Shown here piece by piece: positions 13,862-26,900 of a stretch of DNA of 64,000 bases (position 1 is the first letter of the stretch; each line of letters starts with the position of its first letter). The stretch comes from Lepus europaeus (taxonomy: Eukaryota > Chordata > Mammalia > Lagomorpha > Leporidae). The notes under the pieces are model-generated. The model saw nothing but the letters and a program-made list of their open reading frames with translations. It was not told the DNA's origin and did not search any database. Position numbers and translations under genes: made by a program. The stretch spans positions 94,237,948-94,301,947 of the forward strand of contig NC_084835.1 in the NCBI RefSeq assembly GCF_033115175.1, given 5' to 3'.

Positions 13862-14237
13862 TATCACTCAGCTCTTTTTATTTCTATAGCAAAACACCTG
13901 AGGCAGGCTAACTTTATAAAGAAAGGAGGTTGACTTTGGCTCAAGCTTCTGAAGGCACAAGGTCTGCAGGCCTCATCTGCTGACTGCCTTCTTTCTGGCA
14001 GTCTCCTGAGCAGTGCAAGAGACAGGGGCACACGTGTCTGTCTAAGCTTCTATCCCTTCTATAAAGCCACAGGAAGTTAGTCACGGGCTTCACCCTAATC
14101 ACCTAACTACCTAAACCAATCTAATAATTTCTCAAAAGCCCACCTCTAAACACCACAATTAGATTAAGTTTTCACCCCACTCAGTACCATTAAAGTTTTG
14201 CATGAATTTGGGGGCCATCCCATATCCAAATCATAGA
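13862..14237 (-). mobile_element. MaLR-type solitary LTR, minus strand
   Basis: Read on the minus strand: TATGATTTGGATATGGGATG at the start, then TTAGGTGATTAGGGTGAAGC, and TCCTTTCTTTATAAAGTTAG followed by CCTCAGGTGTTTTGCTATAG at the 3' end. This is the MaLR LTR layout. No internal region or coding capacity is seen. Confidence 0.7.
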
Positions 14238-16072
14238 AGATCATAATAATAACAATAGCATATTATAACCGATAAAAAGCATTGATGCAGGAAGTTGGGC
14301 TCCAGAGCCTGCACAACCACCCACCATCCTCTCAACCTTGCTGTGTTGCTCTTCACACATGATAGATAAGGACCATACATGACAGGTGACATTTTGAGAA
14401 ATGATCTGGACCAGGACCCCTTATATTAAATTCTGGCAATGCTTAATTTCCTTCTTAATTTTTAGATGACAATATATGTAGGTGTTCTAACATTTTCTGT
14501 CCACATCCCAATGGGATATCTTCTGTACTCCTCAGGGTGAACTCCCCACTTTGGATTCTACTAGTTTTAGTTCACCTAAAGATCAAACCCCTCTAGAAAG
14601 GGAGTAGGACCATCTCTGAGACAAATCAGACTATCTGTCTTGCTTGGGAGTTTTGGTATCCTGGGCCACTGAGAAGCATGAATGAGTCTGAGAGCAGAGG
14701 TGATCTGATCTGATTTCTGTTCTTACAAGATTGTGCTGGATGTGCCGGGGAGAACAGATTGGGAGAGTGTGCAGATAACTGAGGTTATAGCAGGAGCAAC
14801 GACAATGGTCTGAGTTAGGTTGCAGCCTTTTACTGGAGAAAAATGAGAAGATTCACACGGTATTAAAGATTTGGTTATTAATTAAACTTGCTGAAGGTTA
14901 ACCAGCTGGCAGCCAGCAGAGCTAAATTTAGATCCCAAGGTCTCTTCACTCATGATGCAATGATTTGTCTTCTGATTTGCCGTGTCAGAGAACACCTGGC
15001 CCCTCAGTTTTATCCTCCCTAAGGGAGATAAGTGATCAGGAGGCAAGCGTGGGACAGCAGTCCGTGGCCTCCAGCCGCGGGATGAAGGAAGGCAACAGGA
15101 AAGGAAATGCGCTGCTTCTTCCAGATGCGTTTGTCTTCACAGGATCCATAAGGGAGCTCCACAAGAATCTATTTTCTGGGCATTGAATCCCATATTGAAA
15201 TAACATATTTCCCAGCTACAACAATCAGAAACCCCAAATAATTCTTTGTTAAAGTCCAGGCCTCAGTGGTAACTGTAGTCCATCCAGCTGGAGGGCAGAA
15301 GGTGATGGGGAAGTACCATCCTAGGGGGAAGAGAATCAGGCTCTTTTAATCACTCTCACCAGGGAGACCCCATCTGTCCTTCTGGGCTGTTAGAAATCCT
15401 TGCTCCTTCATAATTGAAATTTATTTCCTCCAAAAATTCCTTTCTAATTGTCCTTCCCCCTGCCTCAATCTCCCAAAAATACTCTTATTTTTCTTTCTTA
15501 TGGCATAAGTGAAGGTTCAACATAGAAGCAGAAATCATTGCAGGCATTTGAAACAGAAAAGGACTTAATACAAAGATTTAAAGGCTTGCAAATTTTTATG
15601 GGATTTCAGGAGGGCGCTTTAGAGGTAGACCAGAAATTCCTCCTGAATCGACGCAAAACTGATCTGATTTAGGAATTTCTAGCTGTGAGGCCACCACAGG
15701 GACAACTGAGTCCAAGAACTCAGGAATCAGGAAGCCAACGTCTTCTATTCTAGAAGGCAAGGAGCGCCAGAATCAAGAAAGCAAAAGCTACACCCACACC
15801 CAAAAACCTGGTAGCTGAGCACTGAATGGTAGGAAAACATCATGTTTTCTTACTTTCATCAGAAAACAGCCAAAAGGAAAAAGTCTTCTGTTTCATTTCC
15901 ACCTTCCAAATATTGCCTAAATTCCCATAATTGATAAACCCTGATCTTCTAAAACCCTAGCTGCAAGGGATGCTGAGAAATTTAGTTCTTAGCTATCCAG
16001 CCTCTCCTATATAGTAACATCACTAGAAGAAGGATTGAACAAGCCAAGCTTAAGGTTCCACCAAAGAACTTT
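14238..16072. other. Non-coding stretch, nothing recognised
   Basis: No convincing gene, RNA or repeat of known family was recognised. About 15500-15900 resembles old interspersed repeat sequence (family uncertain). Open frames are short. Confidence 0.55.
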
Positions 16073-16420
16073 CTTTTAAAAAATGATTTATTTATTTATT
16101 TGAAAGGTAGAGCTTACAGAGAGAGTATGAGAGACACAGAGAGAAAGAGAAAGAGAGAGATATTCCATCCTTAGGTTCACTCCCCAAATTGCTGCAACAG
16201 CTGAAGCTGGGCCAGGCTGAAGGCAGGAGCCAGGGGCTTCTTCTGGGTTTCCCACATGGATGCAAGGACCCAAGCACTTAGATCATTTTCTGCTGCTTTA
16301 GCAAGAGCATTAGCAGGGAGTTGGACTGGAAGTGGAACAGCCAGCTATCAAACTGGTGCCCATGTGGGATGCAAGCAACACAGGCAGCAGTTTTACTCAC
16401 TACATGACGCACCAGCCCCA
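16073..16420 (-). mobile_element. CSINE, minus strand
   Basis: A TTTAAAAAATGATTTATTTA tail is on the left and the head, ACGCACCAGCCCCA, is on the right. It contains GGCAGGAGCCAGGGGCTTCT. An AGAACTTT-like word occurs at both flanks (about 16065 and 16422), compatible with a decayed target-site duplication. Confidence 0.92.
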
Positions 16421-16902
16421 GGAACTTTTTGCATAATGCATGCTATGCAGTTTGTATGCATCTAACCACCCTCCAGTTCCCAGAGACCTGGCACCAGAGA
16501 TTTCACACTCTTGAACTATAAGCTTGCAAATAGGAATTCCTTGCTAAGAGCAGACAAAGAGTTAACTGAGCACAGGGCTAAGTATATATCTTACTCAATT
16601 AGTAAATCAATTGTGTCTTCAAAACTGGCCCCAGTGAGGGTTTTTTTTTTCCCCCAGAAGACATTTCTACTCTGTGAGATTCAACCAATTGGAACCTGAT
16701 TTCCTGCAAATGTGTGAAGCCAACAGGTTTCTCTTACATTATTTGTCATCCCATTATGGCAACAGATTGGTAGGCAGGTGCCCATTAGACTATGATTGCT
16801 AGGATTAAATAAGATCCCATCGGTAAGAGTATCTGCCACCTAGTAGGTACTAAATAAATATTGGTTACTTCCTTCCCCAAAAAATTCCTTCCTCCATTAA
16901 AT

Positions 16903-16923
16903 ACACACACACACACACACACA
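16903..16923. repeat. (CA)n microsatellite
   Basis: About ten AC dinucleotides in a row after a MIR-like fragment. Simple repeat. Confidence 0.9.
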
Positions 16924-19730
16924 TCTTCCTAGGTTCCTGTTAAAAGATTCAACTCTAATTTGATCCTTGAAGATATATTACTGGCTAATGTAATAGTTAT
17001 CTATTGATGTGTGACAAAGTGCCCAAATTCAGCAGCTTGAAATAATATTAGGCATTCTTTAACTTCTCGAGGTCTTTGGCCAGGAATCTAGGAGCACCAT
17101 AGCTTTGGTTTAGGATCTCTAATGAGACTGCAGTCAACGACTCAACCAGGGAGGATGTGATCTGAAGGCCTGGCTGGGCTGGGAATCCACTCTCAAAGTG
17201 GCTCTTTCACATGTCTGCCAATTCGTTGCTGGTTGTTGGCAACAGGTCTCAGCTCCTCCCCATAAAGAACTCTACATGGCTACCTAAGTGTTTTGACATG
17301 GCAGGAACTCCTTAATGATTGAATTATCTTATTTTATTATTGATGACTAGATTACTTATCAAATAAGTATTCTTATAACTTAGATATTTTCATTTAACTT
17401 GTAAGTTTTTAATATTATTTATAAACAATGTTAAATTAATAGAGTATTAAATAAATGATTAATAAATATTGTTGGCAAATAAAATTACTAGAAAATAAAT
17501 AAGAAAAGTTGACAAAAGCATAAAAAAGCAATTTTTTCATTTTTCTTAGTAAAGAGGTAATAATGCTTAAGTATGAAGCCAGTAATTTCTTTAAAATACC
17601 AAGCTCTTGATTCTTTACAAAATAGTTTTTGTGCTTTCTTAGCTTCATAGAGTTATGAAAAATAAAAATATTTCCTGTAATGAATAAACATTTATCTCAA
17701 GGTTAGCACTTTCTTACTTTTCACTGTAATTCATTTTTCTTTTTATAAATCCATATCAAATTAAATGTAATATATTTTAAAGTAACTCATATGGCATGAT
17801 CCTGTTTCTAGAAAATCATTTCTGTCTGTCCACTTTCTTTGCTTCTTATAAATATGAACAGAGAGAAATCTGGAAGGACAGTCCTCCGAGGTCCATAACA
17901 GCCATTTCTGATTTAGGAAATGCTGATAAGTTTCTGATCTCTTCTTTGTACTCTTCAGCAAGTATGTAGAATGTTATGAACATGATAATATGGAGCTTAA
18001 AATTAAAGACTGTGATTATCGGTGGACTGTACTGTCACCTCATGTTTAGAGCATATCAGCATATCACCAGAAATGTTTATTTAGGAAAGTCTCAAATGCC
18101 CTCAAAGATGTGGTGGGTGGGCCATCCGTTTTTAGAGGGGGCTCCACCTACTTCCTACTTAGTGGGCTAGGGTGTGGGCTTATAGAAACCAGTGGCAGTC
18201 GGTCCACGTTCACCTGGGCCCTTTATCTTGTCCCAAATCATACACCCCTGAGCAGAGCCAGACCCTTGTGAAGGCAAATCACTGATCCAGGGACCCTGAC
18301 TACCTCCCACTTCTTAGTATAAAGCAGCTGCATTAGCCCCTTGCATACAGGAATTAGGGACATCACGAGACAAGCACCAGAGCTGTCATGTGGGAGAAAA
18401 GGCCCTGGCAGAAGACGGCTGTGCCGGTCAAATCTGAAAAACACAAGAAAACAGGACCCAGGACCCCTTTGCACCCAGTCCAAAGTGCTCTTAAAAGTTG
18501 GTCTTAGGAAAATGATGGCACTAAACATCTTTCCCCCGGAGGGCAACTTTTTGGTTTTCAGGACTTTTTCCATGTATGCTGTACCATGCTTCTCACAAGC
18601 ATTTTGAGTGGAATGATCTGTGGTTATGCAGACTGGTCCTGCATATTGCTAGCAATTTAGCATCCCTGGCTTCTATCCAACAACTACTAGAGGTGCCTCT
18701 CAGACACTGAAAGATGTCCCTCATCCCCATTCCCTACCCCCATCACCCAGGAGGAAACTCTACAACTCCATGCCTGGGCGTTTGGAGTCACTGTCTGGGC
18801 TTCAATAGAGCAAGAATTTCTTCTTGCTCATCAGTGAATCCCCAGTGCCTGGCACATAAAAGGTGCTCAACAAACCCTTTTGAATGAATGAACATCTGAC
18901 ACAGGGATCTTCCAGGGAGAAAATGGAGCTTTGGCGAGATTAAACTTCCTAAATATTTGCTCCAGTAATTCCGCTGTCATTCAGTCCCCAGCAGTCCAGG
19001 TCTTTAGCGATTGTGAACAGCAGAAAAGGTGGGAGGAGGAAGGTTGGCCCTTCCTATGCACTGGGCAGTGCGCTGACCCTCGGCAAGTTCCTTTACAAAG
19101 CAGTCCTTGCCGCACACAGAAGCAGGAAGCTGTGCCCAGCGAGGTGCCGTCATAAGTGGCAGAGCAGGAATCTGACAGCCCTCTTGAGTGCACGCTCCTC
19201 TTGGTCCACCCTCCGTGACCATCCCCGTGGGCTCAACACACACCCTCCTTTTAGGAACACATCTTCAAGAATTTCACAACAAGCTCAATCTATTTTCCAG
19301 TGATGTCCAGACAAATTCCATCTTTCCAGAGCCTTGGCTGTGTAAATATGGCCAACCATCACCTCCATGAAGCCAAACAGGGGTCAGGTAACAAGTATCT
19401 TGGCAAATGCCTTCAGCCACTTCCAAAACACGCACATTCCTAGCACTGAACTAATGTGGCTCTCATGGCTTCTTTGAAAATCTGAAGAAAGGTCATTCGG
19501 TAAACCTGGTTAGGCATGAGGGAAGAGGAAGGGTGGAATAAAGCTATAATTAAGTCCCCATCTCCAGGCAAGAGCCCCTCTGGTTCTCCTTCTTGTGGAA
19601 CTGGTGCAGGAGCTGTCTGGTGCCAGATCCAGATGGTTTGCAGGAGCCACAGGGCAATGGAAAAGAGCCCCAGTGCCTCTTCTCAGGGGAGACTGCTGCT
19701 GCGTGCTGCACAGGGTTTGTGGGAAGGTGA

Positions 19731-19811
19731 GAAGGAAGGAAGGAAGGAAGGTAGGAAGGAAGGAAGGAAGGGAGGGAGGAAGGGAGGAAGGGAGGGAGGA
19801 AGGAAGGAAGG
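19731..19811. repeat. (GGAA)n/(GGGA)n polypurine tract
   Basis: About 80 bases made of GGAA and GGGA tetramers with essentially no pyrimidine except one T in a GGTAGG unit near the left. Strong strand asymmetry. It can in principle form triplex or G-rich structures and is prone to length change. Confidence 0.95.
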
Positions 19812-21389
19812 TCATTAAAGCTCTCAAGGCAGTTTCCCCCTTAGGAGCAGGGACAAGTGGCTCAGGAGCACCCCTGTCCCCCACCCCACCTGCTTGTGAG
19901 CCCTGTTTCATGTCCGTCTCAGCACCTCCTCCACAGCAGCAGTCCAGTCTCCTGCACTGTGCTGTCCTCTTCTCCCCTCTGTTCCCTCACCCCTTCCTTC
20001 CCTCCTTGCTCTGCTCTTCTTTCTTGGAGTGATCTATAATTTCCTGACCCTTCCACTTCTGTCTTCCTGCCAGCCAATGCTAGTTCAATTCCTCTTCTCA
20101 CCACCTCCACATAATATTCCCTTCTACCCAGGTTGGGCCTTCTCTGCTCTCTCCTGTCTGGTGTTTACACACTGCTGGTCTGATTGCCCCTGGCTTTCAC
20201 CAGGGCTCCTCATTCCAGGACCCACCACCCTCCCACCCGTGACCACACTCAGCATCTCCCTCATTGAGATTGACAGCAAGACTCCGTGAGGCCATCACAA
20301 CTAAAGCCCCCAGTGTCCACTCTCCCCCACTCAGACCCAGGGGCCCCATGTTTCTGTCCTCTAGAGGTGAGTAAATCACACCTTGCCTGTGTCTGTTCTC
20401 TGTGATCTCACGTGAGCTCACAAAGCACAGGGGAGCGTCCATTCCAGAGATTTCAAAAGCAGAGTGAGGCTCCACTGTCCAAGGTGAGAAATAAAACTAA
20501 TCCCTCGCTTGGGGCAGCCCCAAGTGGGCTCTGCAGGGAGCAGGGATTCAGCTTCTACAGGCCAAGGCACTTGCTAAAAAAGACGGGTGTGTTTGCCACT
20601 GCCTTTCATCTAGAGATAGAGAACATAAACGGAGCCTAATTAAAGTCATAAATCTAGCTATTGTTTGGTTTGGTTTCTGCTGTTGCTAACTCTAATCGGG
20701 TTTTGCTTATTTACTGAATGCTTTGACCACTAAGCAAAACTCTCTAAATCAGCAGGGACTGTCTCCAGGCCCTCTCCCTCCACCCCATCCTCTTCCTGAA
20801 GTTCTCTGTACTCACAGTCCACAAGCCACAGCACTGCCCAGCGATGCCCTGCATCCTGCGTCCCAGGCCTGATTGAGGAAAAAAAAAAAAAAAACCACCT
20901 GGGGCTGCATCCGCTGAAGCTGCACTTCTAACAAGTAAACAGGTGATGCTGACCCAGAGTCCTCACCTGGAGTCATGAGTGGGTAAAATACAAGTGGCAA
21001 AAACACAGACACAAAGATCAAGGTCAGGAGATCTCAGTCTCGCTGCATGTTAACATCACCTGGAGAGCTTTGAAAAGTTCCAATGCCCCAGCCAGACACC
21101 AAACCGAGGAAGTCCGAATCACCCAGGCATCAGCGTTTTTCAAGCCCCCTCAATGAGGATGACCATGCTGTGAAGGTTGAAGGTCTTTGTTATGGGGCTT
21201 AAAGAAGGAGCTTTTGAATCCAGCTAAAAGAATAGGGGACAGGGATCTAAAAGTAAGGCTGCAGCTGAACTAACTGGAACACCTCTCTCGCTGGGTTTCT
21301 GCTCTTGTTGGCCCTCCCCAGGAGGCAGGCTCAAGGCACCATGGGCTTCATGAAGCTCTGTAATCCCACCCGGCCATTGAACTTCCAGG

Positions 21390-21487
21390 CTGGCCCAGTG
21401 CGGCCACACAGAGCCCATTCATGGTCTTCTCTCACCCTGAGGTCTGTTTTGGCCTCCTTGATCTCTGCCACAGATCATCAGCCGAGC
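21390..21487 (+). repeat. Diverged local duplication, copy A
   Basis: Shares ordered blocks with copy B at 22379-22488: CTGGCCCAGTGC, a CACACA-AGCCC block, TCTCACCCTGAGGTC, TGATCTCTGCCA and GATCATCAGC. Both copies are in the same orientation, about 0.99 kb apart. The blocks do not match a repeat family I recognise. Confidence 0.7.
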
Positions 21488-22378
21488 ATCAGCATCACCC
21501 ACGACTCACCCGGTCAGTCTTCCACAGCCAGAAAATGCCATTACGGGAGGCCAGCTTTGAAGGACTGCTGGTTACTGGGGGAAAGCCAGAGCCTGCAATG
21601 ACCCCTGGGCTCATGCTGTCTTGCTGATGAGCGCTGTGTAAAGGCACAGAGAATGGGCAGCCTGGATGCTGTGCTGGAGAAGCCAACCGGGGCCCCTTCT
21701 GTCCGCAGCATTAACAGCAGCCCATTAGCTGCTTCCCCTCCACCCACCCAAACACCACCCTCACCCCATTCCAAGCACCTTCCTGCTGTCTGCAAGTTGC
21801 CCTTCTCCCCCACCCCAACCCACTCCAGGGAGTACCTTCAGCAGCCATCTGACTCGAGTATGAGGCTCCTGGGACAGTCCCTGGTGGGATCTGTCCCAGT
21901 TTCCACACCCTCCCAGACACAACCCTCCTCCCCACTCCAAATTTCTCTTACAAAAGAAGCATCTGTGCAGGGAAAAAAAGACCAAGGTTTTGTTGAAATG
22001 CAAGAGAGAGGTTCAAGGGCCTAATGGACATAGCAGGTCAAGTCCTTGAGGAGGTGGAGAGCAAACTGAAGCCTGCTCGAAGGGAGGGAGGGAGTTACTC
22101 CCCAGCTTGCACACAGGGAGACCCAGTTTCAAACCTCAGGCCGGTGCCCAACAGGAGGTGTGAGCCTGCTTGAATCCAAAGACCACAGACTTAAACTACA
22201 TACAGCCAGGCTCTGAGGGGACTCAAGAACTGGCTATGGCCACTGGAGGGGAGGAGAGAGACTTCCTCCAGGAAAAGAAGTGTCCAGGACCCACAGAAAG
22301 AGGGTTGGTGCTGTTGCTAAGGAAAGAGCACTTAGGGGGCTGGGTCCATCCCAGCTCAGGTGTCTCGTTTCCCTCCAG

Positions 22379-22488
22379 CTGGCCCAGTGCAGTCACACAC
22401 AGCCCCTTCCCAGTCTTTTCTCACCCTGAGGTCGGTCAGCTTTGCTCTTCCCTGATCTCTGCCAGCACCCACGGATCATCAGCAAAGC
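22379..22488 (+). repeat. Diverged local duplication, copy B
   Basis: Partner of 21390-21487, with the same order of shared blocks and small insertions between them (for example CAGCACCCACG before GATCATCAGC). Direct orientation. Confidence 0.7.
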
Positions 22489-23209
22489 TGATGGGAAATG
22501 CAGTCAGAGGAAGGGAAATGCATTATCACATGTGAAATGTTGGTGCCTGATGTTCAAAATGGTGCCAAATCTGGCTCATGGGGTCCAGTGACTACTCACC
22601 TCATTCATTGGGTCTTTACAGAGCACCCAAGTCCAAGATGCTGTGCTGCAAGGAAAACTAGGATGCTGTCCTTAAGGAGATCCTGTCTGTCTAGTGGGGG
22701 TGAAACAGGAGCATAACCGGCAATGACCAGGAGCTGAGGCTGCCTGGGCAGAGTGCAGATGGAGCACTGGGCTCTGCTGTCCCCAGCCTGCATGGACAGC
22801 TAGGTGCTCCCAGCCTCTCTCCCAACTCAGGGCCAACATAAAGAGCTGTCTAGAGCTTAGTGGGAAAAGAGTAAGAAGAAGCAGGCTCTGTGGGCCAGCA
22901 AGCCTGGTAACTCAGATGATTAGAAGATAAACCTATAGATCGCTATGACAGTGCAACAGGGTAAGCTACTTACCTACACTGTGCTGAATTTCCCTTAAGC
23001 TTCTTGCCCTTCTCCCTAATGCTTGAGCCCACTCCTGACCTCATCATGAACATTCATGTTTAATTAGCAAGAAAAGCATAAAACAAGTTCCCTGAGCTAC
23101 ATTTCATGCATTCAGCAGTCTCATGCTGAAAGCCTTCTTCAATGCCAGCCCCCAAGACCTTCAGCCACACCCACACCTCACCATCCAGAGCAATGCAAGT
23201 GTGCACACG

Positions 23210-23425
23210 CAAAATTACCCATGCTTATTTGCTACTTATATGCCAGGCACTGAACTAAGCACCCTGCATACATTGTTTCTTCTAAAACAACCCTGTGAGG
23301 TAGGCATTATTATTGTCCTCTGCTCGTGGGTGGGATGAGCAAATTACAGCACAGAGAGGTCACTTGAAGTTTCCCCAAGGATTCACAGCTAGTAGGAAAA
23401 GTAGCCAGGGTTTGAATCCCGGTGG
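23210..23425 (-). repeat. MIR, nearly complete, minus strand
   Basis: Shows reverse-complement MIR wording in order: TATGCCAGGCACTGAACTAA, CAACCCTGTGAGGTAGGCAT, CAGCACAGAGAGGTCACTTG, ATTCACAGCTAGTAGG and GGGTTTGAATCCCGG. Confidence 0.8.
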
Positions 23426-23708
23426 GCTGGCTCCCCTACACAGCATCTCCTCCATAGCATTGAAGTTAACTACCCAAAGGCCCCTTGGGGCAGTTCATAG
23501 TGTGTATAAGTTATGCATGTGTGAGTACATGTGTGTATGAGACCATGGCGCTGTGAAACAGATCCTAATCATCATGTGGGCCAAAGGAACCCTGAGGCTC
23601 CCCACTGAAGATCAAGAGGGTGTCCTGGAGAAGACAGGGTTGGGGCTTGAGGGCAGGGACTGAGTGGATGAAGCAGAGCAACACTGAACCGAGGGCCAGG
23701 GGAGGTCC

Positions 23709-23982
23709 TGAGAGAGAGAGACAGAGAGAAAGGTCTTCCTTTTTGCCGTTGTTTCACCCTCCAATGGCCGCTGCGGCCGGCTCATCATGCTGATCCGAAG
23801 CCAGGAGCCAGGTGCTTCTCCTGGTCTCCCATGCGGGTGCAGGACCCAAGCACTTGGGCCATCCTCCACTGCACTCCCGGGCCATAGCAGAGAGCTGGCC
23901 TGGAAGAGGGGCAACCGGGATAGAATCTGGTGCCCCAACCGGGACTAGAACCCGCCTGCCCAGGACAAGGGCACGTGCTACA
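23709..23982 (-). mobile_element. CSINE, minus strand, truncated at the head
   Basis: Begins with the GAGAGAGAGACAGAGAG tail segment, then AAAGGTCTTCC, GGCCGCTGCGGCCGGCTCAT, CCGAAGCCAGGAGCCAGG and CACTTGGGCCATCCTCCACT. It lacks the oligo-T left end and the final GCCGGC head. It retains several CpGs, so it is probably one of the younger subfamily. Confidence 0.9.
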
Positions 23983-23985
23983 GAG

Positions 23986-26900
23986 AAAGTAGCCATTGGC
24001 TTGGGCACAGGGAGAAGCCCCTGTGCAGAAATGTGGGAGACTGAACTGTTGCTGTCTTCAGGCTTCTTAACTGCCCTTAACTCTCCAGCTGATGGAAAGA
24101 ACAATATCACTCCTAAGTAGTCCAAGGGCACAGCCCAAAGAAACTGCCCAAAGACTCAAAATTTTCCTTCCCAGAAATCCAAGTTCTGTGTTTCACTCTT
24201 TCATAAGCCATGTTTGCATAAATAGGCAACTATTATTCTATTATTTTCCAACAAGTTCAACTGACATTCCAGGAAACTCTGCCTCTCTGGACCTGGGCCT
24301 TGGCCACCACAGCTCATGGCTTCATGACCCGGGGTTAAACACAGCCAGGGACTCAGACGTGGAGCACCTGGGAAAGGTTTTGAGCAGTGATGGGAACAAG
24401 TCGTGTTTTAAGATTGCTTATCCATCACCAGTGGCAAGGTGTAGAGGAACAGGGCAGAAGTCAGAGAGGTACCAGGAGCTGACCTGGGCAGGGGAGGGCC
24501 TGGCCCAAAGGGAGACAGTGGGTGATCCAGACACAGGCACAAAAGGAAAATCGGATGGCTTAGTGATTGCCATCAAAGTCAACGGAGAAAATGTGACCAC
24601 CCCTCCAAGCTCCTCCCAGACACAAGCTATTGTCCAGGGAGGGACTCTGAAGGAGGTCCTCCCCCCACCCATGGCCACCACAGGCTCCTGGTAGCTTCGC
24701 AGCAGAGGGTCAGAGTTCACCTGCCCAGCCCTGGTTAGAGTCGAGTCTCAGCAGCAGCCCAGCCCTGGCCCTTCAGAGAATGCAGAGGGATATATGTTCA
24801 CTGGCCACCAGCCACCACTCTCCCCAGATAGCCAGCAATGGCCCAGAAGAGTGCACCTCTGACTCCTGCCCCACCAGCCTGGCCCTCTGGCCCCATGAGT
24901 CAGGCTTCTCTAAGACTCACTGGGCTGCAGCTACCAAGGAAAGCTCAGAGCCACTCCTTATAAAAGGCAGCATTCAGCCATCCTCTTACACAACCCAGCC
25001 CTGAGAAAGGCACCTCCCTCCTTAACCCAGCTGCTGGCCTGTTCACCTGCCCTGTCTGCCTAAAGACCAGGCCTCTCCCAACTTCATCCCTTCCCTGACC
25101 TTTCTCTAGGCTGTGATCTCCCAGCTCAAGGGTTCAGTCTGATCAAACACCCACCTGGCCCTGCACACCTGACTCCTCCCTCTCACCAACATCCACTGGC
25201 TCAGGCATCGATAGAGGCCCCGCCCCTGAGGCCCAGCCTGACTCAGCAAGCTCCCTGCAGGGCGGCACTGTCACTGTGGTGCTACTGGAAGATGGCAGAC
25301 TCTGGGGGCCATGGCTGATGGGCCAACTGAAGGAAAGGCAAGGGGTCTGCCCTGGAGAAAGGAAGGCTTAGCAGCCATCTCTGGAGGGCCTTTAGGTGGG
25401 AAAGGGAGGCCACATATCCTGGCCAGGCAGATGGACACAGCTGGAACAGCTCTTGGAGTTGATGTCAGCTCCATAGATACAAAGGTTTCTAATAATCAGG
25501 GCTGTGCACAGTGACAGCAGCCTGCCTCCTGGGGTCCAAACACAGGGGTCCCCCAGAAGCCGAAATCCATCCATCAGAGGTCTAGAGAGTGGGTTCTCCA
25601 TCATTTGAGAGAGCACTCATCTTTGGTCGTATGGTTGTAGGCATTTAAGGAAAAACTCTCCTTGCATCAATTGCAAGGGCCTGGGCAAAAGTAAGTAATT
25701 CAAAAAAATACTTTGGAGAGCCTGCTAATCCCTTTCCTTTCCCCAGAGCTGCCACAGCCCAGGCACCTCCCCTGGCTAGAAGGTGGTATGAAGGAGGCCA
25801 CTTAAGGTTGACTCCCCCTCGTCTGGCTCACTGCTTGTTGAAACCCAGGAGCCCAGGCAGTGGGGAAGAGTTTTGACCCAGCAGCTCAAGAGACCCCGCA
25901 GGCACTGGCGCTTTCCTCCGGCGGCACAGAAACATGCTAGATTCTCCCCACTGGGCACGAGCACCAGGAACAGGTGGTCCTTTGGAGAAAAAAGACAGGA
26001 GATGATTTCAAAATTATTCTGACAGAGTAGGAGCCACATTTTCTAAACACTAGAAAAAGAATTGGGGTTCAAACACAGGGTTAAGCACCCTTCCCAGCCT
26101 GGCTTTGCCTTGGATTTGCTTTGCTGGTAGGCATTCCTCCCCATGGGCCACTAGGGTCCACTCCAGGACTTCCTGAGCCAAACCACGCGTCGGGCCTGGC
26201 TTTGGAGGGCAGTGGTCCTCTCCCTAACAGGAAACCTGGCCTGGTCTCTCCAGCCCCGGGAGGGCAGGACAGCTGCTCCAGGCCCCTCTGGCTCCAGGCT
26301 TACTTACCCTCTGCCATTGCACTTGCCCACAGGCCTGCTCACTGCTATCTCCTGCACTCAAACGTGATCTCTCTGCAGGCAACCCGAGTCTTCCAGGGTG
26401 GCCCTCAGGCACACAGTAGGTTCTCAGCCAAGAGGCTTCTTACTAAGAGGATGGAGGAGTCCATCTGTTTTTGGGAGCCCCCTGCCAGAATATTCGGGGG
26501 CCTGCTCTCTGGAGAGACGTGGGCCAGATCCAAACAGCCCTTTCTGTCCATAATTCTGGGGGAGGAGGAAGGGGTAGCAGCCAAGGAGAACTGAGCCAAG
26601 CAGATCATGATGTGTTCTTGGAAGCAGGTTTAATGGACTGGCTCCGCGAGGAGCTGGGAACGAGACCTGACGCCCTGAGACTGGACGGGGCTCGCGCGAG
26701 GTTTTCACATCCAGTTCTAGCAAGTGGCGACGCCTTAGGGAGACTTTTGAAAGGTGTCTGCTGCAGACCAGGCAGCTGGTACTTCACTGGGTTCTTCTCG
26801 GGAGCACAAGACGATCTCGGCATGCCTACTATGTGCCAGGAGCCAAGGCAGCCGCGCCTCTGCCCTGAGACCCGGGTGCTGCCCTCCCAAGGGAGAGTGA

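Larger units (their letters stand above)
16421..23705. other. Non-coding stretch with MIR, MER20-like and simple repeats
   Basis: No gene recognised. A MIR 3' fragment lies at about 16790-16870, an old degenerate repeat of uncertain family at about 16985-17325, AT-rich DNA at 17330-17960, an L2/MIR-like end at about 18800-18890 (AGTGCCTGGCACATAAAAGG), the polypurine tract at 19731-19811, a poly-A at 20880-20894, a MER20-like fragment at about 21030-21180 (TTAACATCACCTGGAGAGCT), the local duplication 21390/22379, and a MIR at 23210-23425. Confidence 0.55.

Noticed and set aside
24092..24694. 200-residue plus-strand open frame
   Set aside because: No recognisable domain, no convincing exon borders, and an antisense frame over the same bases.
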